A stretch of 64,000 nt of DNA from Sinohyriopsis cumingii. Lineage: Eukaryota > Mollusca > Bivalvia > Unionida > Unionidae. The stretch lies in NCBI GenBank assembly GCA_028554795.2, contig JAPYKE020000035.1, positions 62,001 to 126,000 of the forward strand, written 5' to 3'. The stretch's first letter is position 1. Every line of letters starts with the position of its first letter. The notes below the pieces were generated by a model. It had not been told where the DNA came from, ran no database searches, and saw only the letters and a list, made by a program, of their open reading frames with translations. The translations under genes were made by a program, and so were the position numbers. Below, one piece after another: positions 37,350 to 46,224 of the stretch.

Positions 37350-37766
37350 TTATACTTCCTTGTCGGCCTCGTAGTCAGAAACACTAGTATTTTTGTCAGA
37401 AATGCAAGGCATTTCCGTGTCTAGATTCTTTATATAACCTTTTAACCGTCTCACCCTGGTGCTAATTAATTTTCGAGTCTCATACTCTTGTGACAATCCA
37501 AGACGAATCTTCTCAACTGCACGGCACAGTGGAATAAATTCAGATACCTGATTTTCAGTTATCCCGGCAAGTGATCTGTAAACACGATCTTGCAAACCCT
37601 TAATGAACCTATAACGAGCAGGGAGATTGTTCTTCCCCAAGCGTGATAGCTCATTCAAGGATTCAAAATCTGACATAATTGTTTCAGTGTCTAGTAAAAT
37701 ATTAAAACCTCGCTGTTGTAATTCTTTAATTTCAACAAGTATGGTATTTATATTTTCGTGATTCAT
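37350..37766 (-). CDS. Helical protein of unknown function, 138 aa, copy 1
   Basis: Leftward gene convergent with the late cluster. Almost all helix-forming: charged and leucine-rich residues 1-115 with a basic stretch R-V-R-R-L-K near 105-110, and an acidic D/S/E tail. No motif recognised. The frame is open upstream to 37853, but the ATG at 37766 in the AATAATATG context is preferred over that earlier ATG, because it matches the leader of the other genes. It could be an early or regulatory protein reading out of the control region, or a packaging or assembly factor. Confidence 0.55.
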   Translation of the reverse strand: MNHENINTILVEIKELQQRGFNILLDTETIMSDFESLNELSRLGKNNLPARYRFIKGLQDRVYRSLAGITENQVSEFIPLCRAVEKIRLGLSQEYETRKLISTRVRRLKGYIKNLDTEMPCISDKNTSVSDYEADKEV

Positions 37767-37852
37767 ATTATTATATATTTTTATATTTTTAATAGAAACA
37801 CTTTGCATGAGAAACGCTAGCTTTCCAAAACAAAACGAGACAGTCGGAAACA

Positions 37853-38042
37853 TTTATCCCCTGCAAGGGCCTAGATCGTCAAATAACGTTCTAGAACCCC
37901 ACGAGGACTGCTTCCGACATGACAATACAACATGTAACACGAAACACTTTATCCCCTGCAAGCCTCTAGATCGTCAAATAACGTTCTATAGGCTCAAGAA
38001 GACGTGTTTAGTGAATTGACAAGGACAAACATATAACACGTA
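37853..38042. repeat. Pair of imperfect 95-bp direct repeats, copy 1
   Basis: Both copies open with TTTATCCCCTGCAAG (37853 and 37948) and share TAGATCGTCAAATAACGTTCTA. They diverge toward their ends, which carry ACATGTAACACG-like and ACATATAACACG-like sequences. The segment is gene-free. The second set is at 51128-51317. Confidence 0.8.
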
Positions 38043-38173
38043 ACTTATCCTAAGGACGGACCCCTCTGACTGCCAAGTGACTCAGAGGCACATTTATTTA
38101 CAAGACGAGACAGCCCTGGCTTCTAGGATCGAGTTCTCTAGCAGGCCCGGCAAACATTTATTTGACAACACAA

Positions 38174-38430
38174 ACAACCTTTACCTCTGATTCGAGTATC
38201 ACAGCAAGCAAAGGTACAATGAACATGTAATCTTATCCTAAGAGACGGTACAGAACAGACAACCTTTACCTCTGATTCGAGTATCACAGCAAGCAAAGGT
38301 ACAATGAACATGTAATCTTATCCTAAGAGACGGTACAGAACAGACAACCTTTAACCTCTGATTCGAGTATGACAGCAAGTAAAGGCACAATGAACATGTA
38401 ATCTTATCCTAACTTATCCTAAGACCTTAT
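38174..38430. repeat. Three 85-bp direct repeats, copy 1
   Basis: Repeat starts at 38174, 38259 and 38344 (ACAACCTTTA). The first two are essentially identical; the third has one inserted A and a few changes. The repeats end in CTTATCCTAAG-like motifs, which also recur singly at about 38045 and 38405-38435. The arrangement resembles iterons or enhancer elements in a viral control region. The repeats lack CRISPR-like unique spacers. Second set at 51449-51705. Confidence 0.85.
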
Positions 38431-38472
38431 CCTATGACGACACAAACATACACAGGTGGGTCATTTTCTACG

Positions 38473-38577
38473 GTCAGCAGCAGAGCAAAACCATCCATTG
38501 AATCGACCATTGGATGGTGCACAAAAGACACCCGCCATTGGCGGATTAAATTTATGGTTTTGCTTGCGCGTGCTGAC
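38473..38577. promoter_or_regulatory. Three-way-junction inverted repeat, copy 1
   Basis: An outer stem GTCAGCA (38473-38479) / TGCTGAC (38571-38577) continues past a small internal loop into an 11-bp stem AGCAAAACCAT (38484-38494) / ATGGTTTTGCT (38554-38564). Inside are two side arms: CCATCCA (38491-38497) / TGGATGG (38511-38517), which shares four bases with the stem, and CCGCCATTGGCGG (38532-38544). The fold is Y- or T-shaped, as seen at some viral replication origins. Second copy at 51748-51852. Function is inferred. Confidence 0.7.
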
Positions 38578-38602
38578 TTTCGATCGACCCAAAGGTCTTA
38601 GG

Positions 38603-38666
38603 GAGCGATTTCGTATATAACCCAACTGTTACTTGCGAGTTGGAAATTCGCTCTAGCAGTGGGCGG
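38603..38666 (+). promoter_or_regulatory. Stem-loop with TATA-like box and GC box, copy 1
   Basis: GAGCGA (38603-38608) pairs with TCGCTC (38648-38653), TTTC with GAAA, and CCAACT (38622-38627) with AGTTGG (38638-38643). TATATAA lies on the left strand at 38614-38620, and GGGCGGG follows near 38660. The distance to the 52-aa ORF start (38803) suits a rightward promoter. Copy 2 equivalent at 51878-51941. Confidence 0.5.
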
Positions 38667-38802
38667 GACTTGTTTAAAATATTTTAATTGTATGTTTTCT
38701 TAAGCGCGGTCATATAACAAGCACAGAAGAGCAAAACAGTCGGATATATTCAGTAAAACGAGGATATTGTTTGTAAAAAAATATATATTCTACGGTAAAT
38801 AA

Positions 38803-38961
38803 ATGATTACATGTTATGAACTCGATAAAATATTTTATCAAGGTGGCTTTCTTAGGGGGAGCAAATCCTCTGACCAGCAACGACAACTCTGCAAAGCGTT
38901 ACACACTCTCGGAGGAGTTATCGTCGTTTGTGTCAACGATAAGAGTTATATAACAGAATGA
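38803..38961 (+). CDS. Small ORF, 52 aa, copy 1
   Basis: Short, but the ATG sits in GTAAATAAATG, resembling the leaders of the larger genes, and a TATA-like box lies about 185 bp upstream. The product begins MITCYELDKIFYQGG and has a hydrophobic G-V-I-V-V-C-V stretch near residues 40-46. Its 3-prime end overlaps the end of the oppositely oriented HNH gene by 63 bp. It is preserved in copy 2. No family recognised. Confidence 0.4.
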   Translation: MITCYELDKIFYQGGFLRGSKSSDQQRQLCKALHTLGGVIVVCVNDKSYITE

Positions 38962-39435
38962 AATCTTCTGTTTGAGCTTCTTTGAAAATGCTGTTTTGTA
39001 GATCCCATCTGCGACATGCTGTACAGAAGGTGGACAAATACCGAAATACCTACCGGCTGCGCTCATTGATTGAAATATTATTTCTTCACGAGTCTCAACA
39101 TTCACAGATTTCACTGCTCTTCTTATAGCTGTTTTACATTTAACTCTTCCTCGTATGGTATTCTTGCTCTGAGTGATCGCTTGAAGGTTTTCAATACTGT
39201 TATCAAGTCTGTTCCCGTTAATATGATCAATGACAAGGCCTTTAGGGATCTCTCCGTTAAAAACCTCATAGACGAAACGATGACATAAATACCTCCTTTT
39301 CCTAACAGTAAATCTTAAATAACCAGCATTATCAACTGTACCAACTTGTTTCCTCAGCCTGTAGTTTCTCACTATGCCATCTCGGTTTGCCTCATAATTT
39401 GGAATAGTTGGATGTCGGACGAATTCTTGATTCAT
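38899..39435 (-). CDS. HNH homing-type endonuclease, 178 aa, copy 1
   Basis: A free-standing selfish nuclease gene of the kind found in phages and large DNA viruses. An N-terminal NUMOD4-like part (residues 1-45, with I-P-N-Y-E-A-N-R-D-G) is followed by an HNH_3-type core at about 50-90: His52, then V-I-D-H-I-N-G-N-x-x-D-N-S-I-E-N-L with Asp70, His71, Asn73, Asn79 and Asn83. The C-terminal part (about 105-160) looks like a NUMOD1 helix-turn-helix DNA-binding unit (S-x-x-x-A-G-R-Y-F-G-I-C-P-P-S-V). It nicks or cuts a recognition site, usually in an allele lacking the gene. Catalytic residues are intact. Start in TATAATGAAT. Leftward, 27 bp beyond the zinc-ribbon gene. Confidence 0.85.
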   Translation of the reverse strand: MNQEFVRHPTIPNYEANRDGIVRNYRLRKQVGTVDNAGYLRFTVRKRRYLCHRFVYEVFNGEIPKGLVIDHINGNRLDNSIENLQAITQSKNTIRGRVKCKTAIRRAVKSVNVETREEIIFQSMSAAGRYFGICPPSVQHVADGIYKTAFSKKLKQKISFCYITLIVDTNDDNSSESV

Positions 39436-39462
39436 TATACTATAAGCAAATCATTGTCTAAT

Positions 39463-39753
39463 TCATAATTTGTCTGAAAACTTATTTATGTAATCACGCT
39501 CGCATTTGAGAGCGTTATCACAGTCTGGATTTTTTTTATCATAATACCGTTTTAGTTCTCGATAGCGTTTTCCACCACACGCTGAACATAATTGCGTTTT
39601 TCCTCGTACTCCAATGCCGCATCTGATACACGGTATCGGTCCTAGACTCCCACCGCGGACCTGTTGAGCATGTTGTCCACAGTATTCGCCTCTGCAGGGT
39701 TTGCTACACGGCGCTGATGAATTTAGTTTGATCCACTTGCATTGGTTCATCAT
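39463..39753 (-). CDS. Double zinc-binding Cys-rich protein, 96 aa, copy 1
   Basis: Small metal-binding protein of unknown role. First cluster: Cys5, Cys16, Cys20, Cys25 and His28 within a W/G-rich stretch. Second cluster: Cys42-x2-Cys45-x10-Cys56-x2-Cys59, a textbook zinc-ribbon spacing. A basic, tyrosine-rich helix follows. It could be a transcription or replication factor. Two adjacent ATG codons make the start uncertain by one residue. It is head-to-head with the 123-aa ORF, about 42 bp apart, so the two may share a promoter. Confidence 0.65.
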   Translation of the reverse strand: MMNQCKWIKLNSSAPCSKPCRGEYCGQHAQQVRGGSLGPIPCIRCGIGVRGKTQLCSACGGKRYRELKRYYDKKNPDCDNALKCERDYINKFSDKL

Positions 39754-39795
39754 ATAATATATTTGTCTATTTAAATATTTGTCTTAATTATAATA

Positions 39796-40167
39796 ATGGG
39801 TTTTGAAAGACTATCCAGAATAAAACCCATATCAGGTTCTAGATTCGATCTTGACCGGTTAACCGCTGATCCACGACGAAGAGAGTTAGCAGAGGTAATT
39901 GGTGTTATCAAGAATGCCAAAGAAGAGTTTCGTCGTGATGGTGCCGCACACACGTGGTCTTCGTATAAAATTATCCTCGGAAACGCGAGCATTTCTCGTG
40001 ACCGTATCATTGATGCTACCATGAACGATACAATCGCGCGTAACATAATTGGGTATCTCGACGATAGAAGATATTTCGTACAGATAAAATTTATTGTTGG
40101 AGTCGGCGAGGGAACGTGGATTATCAGAGACAAACTAGACCCTGTTCTTGATGCCAGAGGCCTCTAA
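39796..40167 (+). CDS. Unknown protein truncated at the element junction, copy 1
   Basis: Starts in TTATAATAATGGG. The N-terminal 120 residues are of viral origin, mixed alpha/beta with basic patches (D-P-R-R-R-E-L, Y-L-D-D-R-R-Y-F-V). The last two codons and the stop come from the inverted host repeat that begins at 40160, so the natural C-terminus is missing. The full-length protein is unknown; it may be a DNA-binding or replication protein of the lost right half. No family recognised. Confidence 0.55.
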   Translation: MGFERLSRIKPISGSRFDLDRLTADPRRRELAEVIGVIKNAKEEFRRDGAAHTWSSYKIILGNASISRDRIIDATMNDTIARNIIGYLDDRRYFVQIKFIVGVGEGTWIIRDKLDPVLDARGL

Positions 40168-40982
40168 TTCGACAGCTATCTGTACCACATCGTTAATCGT
40201 AACGGGTCTCGCTTGTTGTACCTTTAAGCCATGTCAGAATCGTCTAGGGCATCAATGAACTGTTCTTTCGCGAGCGTGTCGACTGAAAGTAAACTCACCT
40301 CTTGTTAGGTTAATGTTGCAAGCCGCCGTATAGCCTGCGCAAGCTCTGGCAAGGATTCTCCGTTCTTGCGAATCCTACTCCTTAGCTGAACTCTGTATAA
40401 CTCGGTCTGGTTCGGGGGTGCGAATCTCTGTTTCAAATCATCAACTAATCCAGCCTACGGCTTATTTTTAGGCACTGCCAACAATTGCTGTGCTTGACCT
40501 CTAAGTAAAACCCCCTAAATACAGATCAATTTCTTCCTATGTCCAAGAATTTAGGGTTGAACACATCTCGAAGTGAATCATAAAATCCATCAAGGGTGTC
40601 CTCTCGTCGTACGACATCGGTGTAACTACTAGCCTCTTCAAGGTTCTGTGCGGAAGATCAGTCGCCGCACCGCTTACTTCTGAGACGGCTCGCTTGCTTT
40701 CAGACTTCGATCTGTCTGTGAAAGCTACATATACAGCATCCCTTGTCGCTGTGGTAACGGCTATCTTCTTGATCTTCGGTGAATCCGAGGGTGCCGACAT
40801 CGCATGTCCACTAAAGTGAATGTGTCGTCTAAAGGTGGTTCTTTCTCTCGACGATACCCCTTCCTTCCTGGTCGTCTCAGCACTCCTATCAATAGTCCCT
40901 ATCCTCGCAGTTAGTCGTTTCTCCAAATCTTCGCTTTCCTTCGTTAAGCGCCTAATTCATCTTCGAAAAGAATTGCTGTCTT
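40160..40982 (-). pseudogene. gag: gag pseudogene in first inverted repeat
   Basis: Same decayed gag, lacking its 3-prime part beyond unit position 3062. Open 129-codon piece at 40537-40926 with a Thr to Arg change relative to the array. Confidence 0.6.
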
Positions 40983-42937
40983 CACCTCCGTTTCGGGAGT
41001 AAGCATCCTTGTGCCTAATTTTCACCCTCAGTAAACCATCTTGATTTTGTCTTCTACTCCCTCGACCTATCCCACCGCTGTCGCCAATTTGTAGCGGAAT
41101 GCTCTCTCGGCTACACTACCCCGAGTCTCGCGATCTCGGCTTCTTTAGGATAGGTCTTGTATTTGGAGTGATACCTCGCTGCATCTGTCTGAGGACTGGC
41201 ACTCAACTGCATTCAACCTAAAGCAAATGATATGCAACAAAGACTTCACCTTTGTCAAATATATACGCCATATTAGATTTTTGCTTCAGTACTTTGGCAA
41301 TATACTCACCATTTGAAAACTATGTACAGCATGTCAGAACATTCTACAAGTAATTCAAGTTGATATGCTTTTAATGAAGTAGCCTTCATATTTTTAGCAA
41401 GTAATTTAAACAAGAAAACTAAACACATTTAATACCTTTAAGTTATTATATGCTCGATCATAGTTCTGTGTTATATTCAAAATACGCAATGTCTTCTTGA
41501 TATTGAAAGTGCTGTCAATATCGAACACTTTAAAATATCGACCACATTTAATTTTAAATACTTTCCATATAAGCAAAATACTGTAATCAACCTAGGATGT
41601 GCGCTATTTGCAGTTCTGTCTCCGTTTATAACTTTGCTGGATTTTAGTGACTATTTGTTGCTAATGGAGTCGATATAAGAACGATATTTCTCAAGCCGAG
41701 TAATCAACCAGTTTTTGTTAACAGACATCAGTCTACAGTATTCACGAGCCTTTTTGATAGCATCGATTAGCTTCGTAAATGGACCCTCCCTAATTTCTTA
41801 ACATAGTGAATTTTTGGATGATTTTAGGTATAAGTGTTTACTAATCTAAGTTACGAATAATTCATTGTATTGGGTGTTGGGGTCATGTTTAGCATTGCAT
41901 GGCGTGAAGTACTAATATTCGGCTTAGAAAGACCTACTGAGGAATCATACAAATGTGCAGGAAGAAAACTCATGCAAGTGTAAAATTATTAGAGTTTCCT
42001 TATGTGCGGTCATTAGGTGATTAGAAAATGTATGCGCATTTATGAACCTTTAGTTGACAGATACTGTTGTATTGAGGTCGATGTAAATAGGGGATAATGG
42101 GACCGTCAAAGCCAGACACTTGCAGAAGTCGTTTGATTCTCTCTGTAGTGCGCCCACTTGTATGTAAGAATACTGTTAGTATAAAGAAAACTAGTCTCAT
42201 CAACTAAAGCTACAAAAGGAACTTTCCGTAAAACATACACCCATCTCGGCATATGACTAGAAGCTTTAGATGGAGGAATACATAAGACACACAGCAGCAT
42301 CCTTAGTGGAACAACAAATGTTCAAATAAATACCACTCAGGGCGAGCTGAGTGCACAATGACCAAACAAGATGGTGTGCATCCGCCATCATGCAATTCAC
42401 CCAAAACCAGCCTCGGCGCATGTGCTCATTTATTTCAAATAATAGGACATTGGACTTTTATAACAAATACTAGTCACTTGATTCCAGCTACTGTCCTGGT
42501 TTTTTTGTCCTTGTATTTTCTCGGTATCTGTAATAACATCATCACGATTGAGCATGACGCTCCTGTCTCAATGCCGTTGTAGACAGTGTTAATTTTAGAT
42601 GCCGAGACTTCTAGTCGGCGGAGTGTAAGTATCTCAGTACGCTAAAAAATGCAATTTTTGTTAAATATTTTATTTCTGGATTCTGTAGCTGAAATTTGGT
42701 TTTCTACAACAAAAGTCTGTTTTATGACCTATAAAATTAGTTTAGTTTAAAGTTAATATAATTTCGGACTATATAATAAAATGTTATTCTGTTATTGATA
42801 TGATACTGAAAAATTTGGTGAACTCGTTCTTTGTCCAAGAAATCGTTCACAATATTTTCAGAATCAAACCAATAAGCATTAATCATTGTAGATATTATGG
42901 AGTAGGCTCATTCTATATGTTCCACTTTAGCCAAACA
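40160..42937 (-). repeat. Inverted truncated 3,672-bp repeat, first copy
   Basis: Reverse complement of unit positions 3062 to 283. It differs from the array consensus by several substitutions shared with the second inverted copy, and by private 1-3-base indels clustered at about 41463-41815, giving 2,778 instead of 2,780 bp. Apart from the gag remnant at its left end, it has no gene. Confidence 0.93.
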
Positions 42938-43276
42938 AGCAGCAGAGGGGCTGTACAGACCGAAACTTTTTGCACAATAAACCCCTCCAGGAAACTATTC
43001 CTCGATAGAGGGCTTATTTCGACGAAATAAACCCTTCTATTCAGAATACAGGACAAAAAAAAATGTCCCCCGAAAACTCGAAGAGTTTCCAGGGACAAAC
43101 TCGTTGAGTTTGCACTGACAACTTGGGTTACTTCAATAAATCTGAAACAGTTTCCGTGGCGGGGTCGTTATTGAAAAATCCATGGGTCGGGTCCATCCCC
43201 TCTGCTGCTCTGGGAAATGAGTTTCCAAGGAAAAACATTTTTATGTTAGCGGAATTAAATCATTGACAAATAAATA

Positions 43277-44311
43277 ATGGCAAATATTGGAGAAGCACAT
43301 ACGACTAGATTAGCTCGAGAACGTCTCGAAGCAATTCAGAAATTTCTTCCTGTCCGTGATAGTGTCAGACAAAAATTACAACTAAGACAGCAAGCACGGG
43401 AAGGCTTTGCAGAGACTACGGAGGAATTATTTAAACCCGTGACCAAAGCTACTGAAAAATCCGCAGCTGTTACCAAAGAGGCTTTAATAGAGCAAAGGAA
43501 AATTTTACAGGATATTTCAGCTGGACTTAAACCCCCGCCTCCACCCGATGAAGTTGTTGTGTCAGTACCTGCTGGTAAGCGAGTAACAGGGAGAATTACT
43601 GACCCCGCCAAAAGATTTACGCCGGATTATATTGAACTTCTTAAAAATGTACCAGAAGAGAAATTACCTGAGACAATACTGTTAGGATTGATTAGAATAG
43701 ATGTGTCTTTAAACCCAGAACACGGTTCTATGACAGATGATAATTTTATCAAATATTCGTATCGTATACGTGAAAATAAAAAACAAATCAGCAGGGACGA
43801 TACAAAATACGATAGACTTGTAGATGCTATACGTAAACTTGAAATTCCACCATCGCAACCTCAAGAAGAAAAATCACCGTTGCAACACACAGAACGACAA
43901 CAATATCCTTCACGGCGAAGAGCAATAGATCCTGACCTAACTCCGTTAAGTGAATACGAGGCTGCATCTGAAGGAAGTCCGCGGGGCCAAAAATTCAAAC
44001 AAACTAGGTCGCCGATAATTAGCTTAACAACATCTTCTGAAAGTTTGCCTCAAGACATTTTATCCCCAAGAATTGTACCATCAACAGGGGAGGGTTTAGG
44101 ATCCGGTTTTATTGCCTGCCCTAATAATATCATCGATGATGTATCACGGTTGGAAGTTCTCATCGGAGGAAGACGTGCCGGAAACAATTCTCCGGAAATT
44201 ATAAATGAAGCCGCAGATATCTGTCAGAGACTATTTCAGCGTGGCATCATGGATATCAGCATCTACCGGGGGCTCATTGATGAACTCGCAGACGGTTACC
44301 ACAGCGACTAA
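43277..44311 (+). CDS. Coiled-coil virion-module protein, 344 aa, copy 2
   Basis: As the copy 1 gene at 30003. Residue 141 is Ile instead of Arg, which is private to this copy. Confidence 0.74.
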   Translation: MANIGEAHTTRLARERLEAIQKFLPVRDSVRQKLQLRQQAREGFAETTEELFKPVTKATEKSAAVTKEALIEQRKILQDISAGLKPPPPPDEVVVSVPAGKRVTGRITDPAKRFTPDYIELLKNVPEEKLPETILLGLIRIDVSLNPEHGSMTDDNFIKYSYRIRENKKQISRDDTKYDRLVDAIRKLEIPPSQPQEEKSPLQHTERQQYPSRRRAIDPDLTPLSEYEAASEGSPRGQKFKQTRSPIISLTTSSESLPQDILSPRIVPSTGEGLGSGFIACPNNIIDDVSRLEVLIGGRRAGNNSPEIINEAADICQRLFQRGIMDISIYRGLIDELADGYHSD

Positions 44312-44360
44312 TAATTAAATTTGCTAGCAAATTCAGTTAGATAAACAATAATTAAATAAA

Positions 44361-44819
44361 ATGATACTACACGATTCTTTTCGCAGACCAAGAAGTGTCA
44401 GAGTAGTAAACTCACGATTACCAGTATACGAGGTTGTTTACGGAGATGGAGTCGGTGATGTTGTTAGGGATTTAGTCACAAGAATCGCTCCGAAAGCTGG
44501 ACCGTTAGCAAAACAATTCGCGATGAAAGCCGCTGATGTTGTCAAGGATAAAGCCATTGGCACTGTTGGTAGTCTTGCCGGGAAAGCATTTCAATCAATC
44601 AAGGATCGACTAGCACAGCTGATACGAAAAAAAAACCCAGTCGAGAGGTTGGTGCCAGTAAAACTACCATCCACTGAAGCTATGCCGGCAAATGTTAGTA
44701 GCGTAGTAAATAAGGCCGTAAATCAGAAATTAGCTGAGATCGCAACAGCAGGAATTACCTCCAAAGCGTTGCAAGATAGTGTAACTGCTAATTTGATAGC
44801 TGGTAGTGGTTTCCGGTGA
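44361..44819 (+). CDS. pVI-like candidate, 152 aa, copy 2
   Basis: As the gene at 31087; residue 8 is Arg. Confidence 0.58.
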   Translation: MILHDSFRRPRSVRVVNSRLPVYEVVYGDGVGDVVRDLVTRIAPKAGPLAKQFAMKAADVVKDKAIGTVGSLAGKAFQSIKDRLAQLIRKKNPVERLVPVKLPSTEAMPANVSSVVNKAVNQKLAEIATAGITSKALQDSVTANLIAGSGFR

Positions 44820-44856
44820 CGATAACATTTTAATTAGATCATCACAAATAATAATA

Positions 44857-46197
44857 ATGTTTGCACGAAAATCCAATGACGCGTTTGATATGTCCAAACC
44901 AGTACTTAAAGATGATTCTGTACGTGATTTTCAATATTATTCTTATGAAGCACGTGATCCTAACCAACGCGGAAGAATTGAACTACAGGTCCAGGATACA
45001 AGTAGATACTTCTTGCCCGCTGAGGCCTTCATCGAAGTTGAAGGTAGGCTTTTAAAGAATGATAACACTAACTACGGAATCGGCGACCGAGTTGGATTTG
45101 TTAACAACGGCATCATGGCGTTATTTAAATCCGCTATTTACATGATAGATGGAAAAGAAATTGAAACAATTCATGATAACGTCGACGTTGCCACAACAAT
45201 TCTCGGGTTGGCGAGATACTCGGATGATTACACCAGATCAGCCGGACCATCAATGATGTTTGCAAAGGATATAACCGACAGCCCCGAGAACAGGAATGTA
45301 ACAATGAATAATGCCGGTGACGCAGTTGCATCGATGAACGAAAATTTTAATTTGGGTTTTGCAACACGTAGATCGATGTTAAGTGGAGATGAAGAGTTCT
45401 CAGGTGTGATTCCATTGTCTCACATCTTTGGATTCTGCAGAGATGTCCACAAGGTCATATTCGGTGCCAAACACACAGTTGTACTTGTGCGAAAACCTGA
45501 TGATAATGACGCTATCTGGCGAGATGCTGCTGTTGCCCCTGGTCAGGTAATACTAACTAAACTGTGGTTGTGGATGCCAGTGTTGTCTCCGTCAATCACC
45601 GAAGAACAACGACTGTTGTCTTTCATGGACACGGGCGGTAAATCACTGCTATCCTGGAAAACAACAACCACAGACGTTATTCAGGGTGATAATGGTGGGT
45701 TGTTTACATGGCATATATCATCGCAACAAGGAGTATCAGCACCACGACATATTTTCATTGCATTTCAATACCGTGCTAGAACAGATAGCCAGGAAAGAAA
45801 TCCAATGGTATTTGATACACTTGGAGTTTCTGAAGTTTCGTTGAGAATAAATGGGCATCAGGAGCCATCTGAGGATATATTAATAGATTTCGAACATCAT
45901 CGTGTCGCACGCGCGTATCATCGTCTGATGTCATTTATGGGGCGCGACCTTAATGTAGACACTGGCCTGCAAATATCACAGCGAGACTTTATGAGTTTAT
46001 ATCCGATTTATTACTTTTCGCTGGAACATCTTGATCTGGTTAAACAATCTGTTGTCGACCTACATTTCCGAGCTCGTGTAGGTGTTCCTGCTGGTGGTTA
46101 CAGAGCGATTGCTGTCATACTCTCCGATAAAGCAATGCTGCTTGAAGGTGTTGGCGGACGAATGAGGGTCATCGACGCTCCAATCGAGAATATGTAA
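44857..46197 (+). CDS. MCP: Major capsid protein candidate, 446 aa, copy 2
   Basis: Protein identical to copy 1 (31583); same start choice, rejecting the ATG at 44806. Confidence 0.67.
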   Translation: MFARKSNDAFDMSKPVLKDDSVRDFQYYSYEARDPNQRGRIELQVQDTSRYFLPAEAFIEVEGRLLKNDNTNYGIGDRVGFVNNGIMALFKSAIYMIDGKEIETIHDNVDVATTILGLARYSDDYTRSAGPSMMFAKDITDSPENRNVTMNNAGDAVASMNENFNLGFATRRSMLSGDEEFSGVIPLSHIFGFCRDVHKVIFGAKHTVVLVRKPDDNDAIWRDAAVAPGQVILTKLWLWMPVLSPSITEEQRLLSFMDTGGKSLLSWKTTTTDVIQGDNGGLFTWHISSQQGVSAPRHIFIAFQYRARTDSQERNPMVFDTLGVSEVSLRINGHQEPSEDILIDFEHHRVARAYHRLMSFMGRDLNVDTGLQISQRDFMSLYPIYYFSLEHLDLVKQSVVDLHFRARVGVPAGGYRAIAVILSDKAMLLEGVGGRMRVIDAPIENM

Positions 46198-46224
46198 CGC
46201 AATTAAAATCAAACTTAGGATATA

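Larger units (their letters stand above)
29664..40159 (+). mobile_element. Maverick/adintovirus-like element, copy 1 (right-truncated)
   Basis: Integrated viral module starting 5-prime-AGCAGCAGAGGGG. It encodes an adenain-like protease, a double-jelly-roll capsid candidate, a pX-like core protein and a fibre-like protein. That set matches virion modules of Maverick/polinton and adintovirus elements; the AG start and the 5-bp flanking TGTTT fit their termini. The right end is lost: the module stops inside the 123-aa ORF at 40159, directly against inverted host repeat, and no right terminal repeat, polymerase B, integrase or FtsK/HerA ATPase is seen. All frames are open, so the insertion or amplification is recent. 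Confidence 0.75.

Noticed and set aside
37807..38019. 70-codon forward ORF over the 95-bp repeats
   Set aside because: Runs through imperfect direct repeats and overlaps the start of the reverse-strand gene; no leader motif.
38174..38430. CRISPR array
   Set aside because: The 85-bp repeats are contiguous, with no unique spacers and no cas genes; the context is eukaryotic.
38603..38653. tRNA-like gene
   Set aside because: It folds as a single stem-loop with no cloverleaf, no CCA-proximal stem and no A/B box pair.
39771..40133. 120-codon reverse-strand ORF
   Set aside because: Antisense of the truncated 123-aa ORF, which has the better start context and composition.
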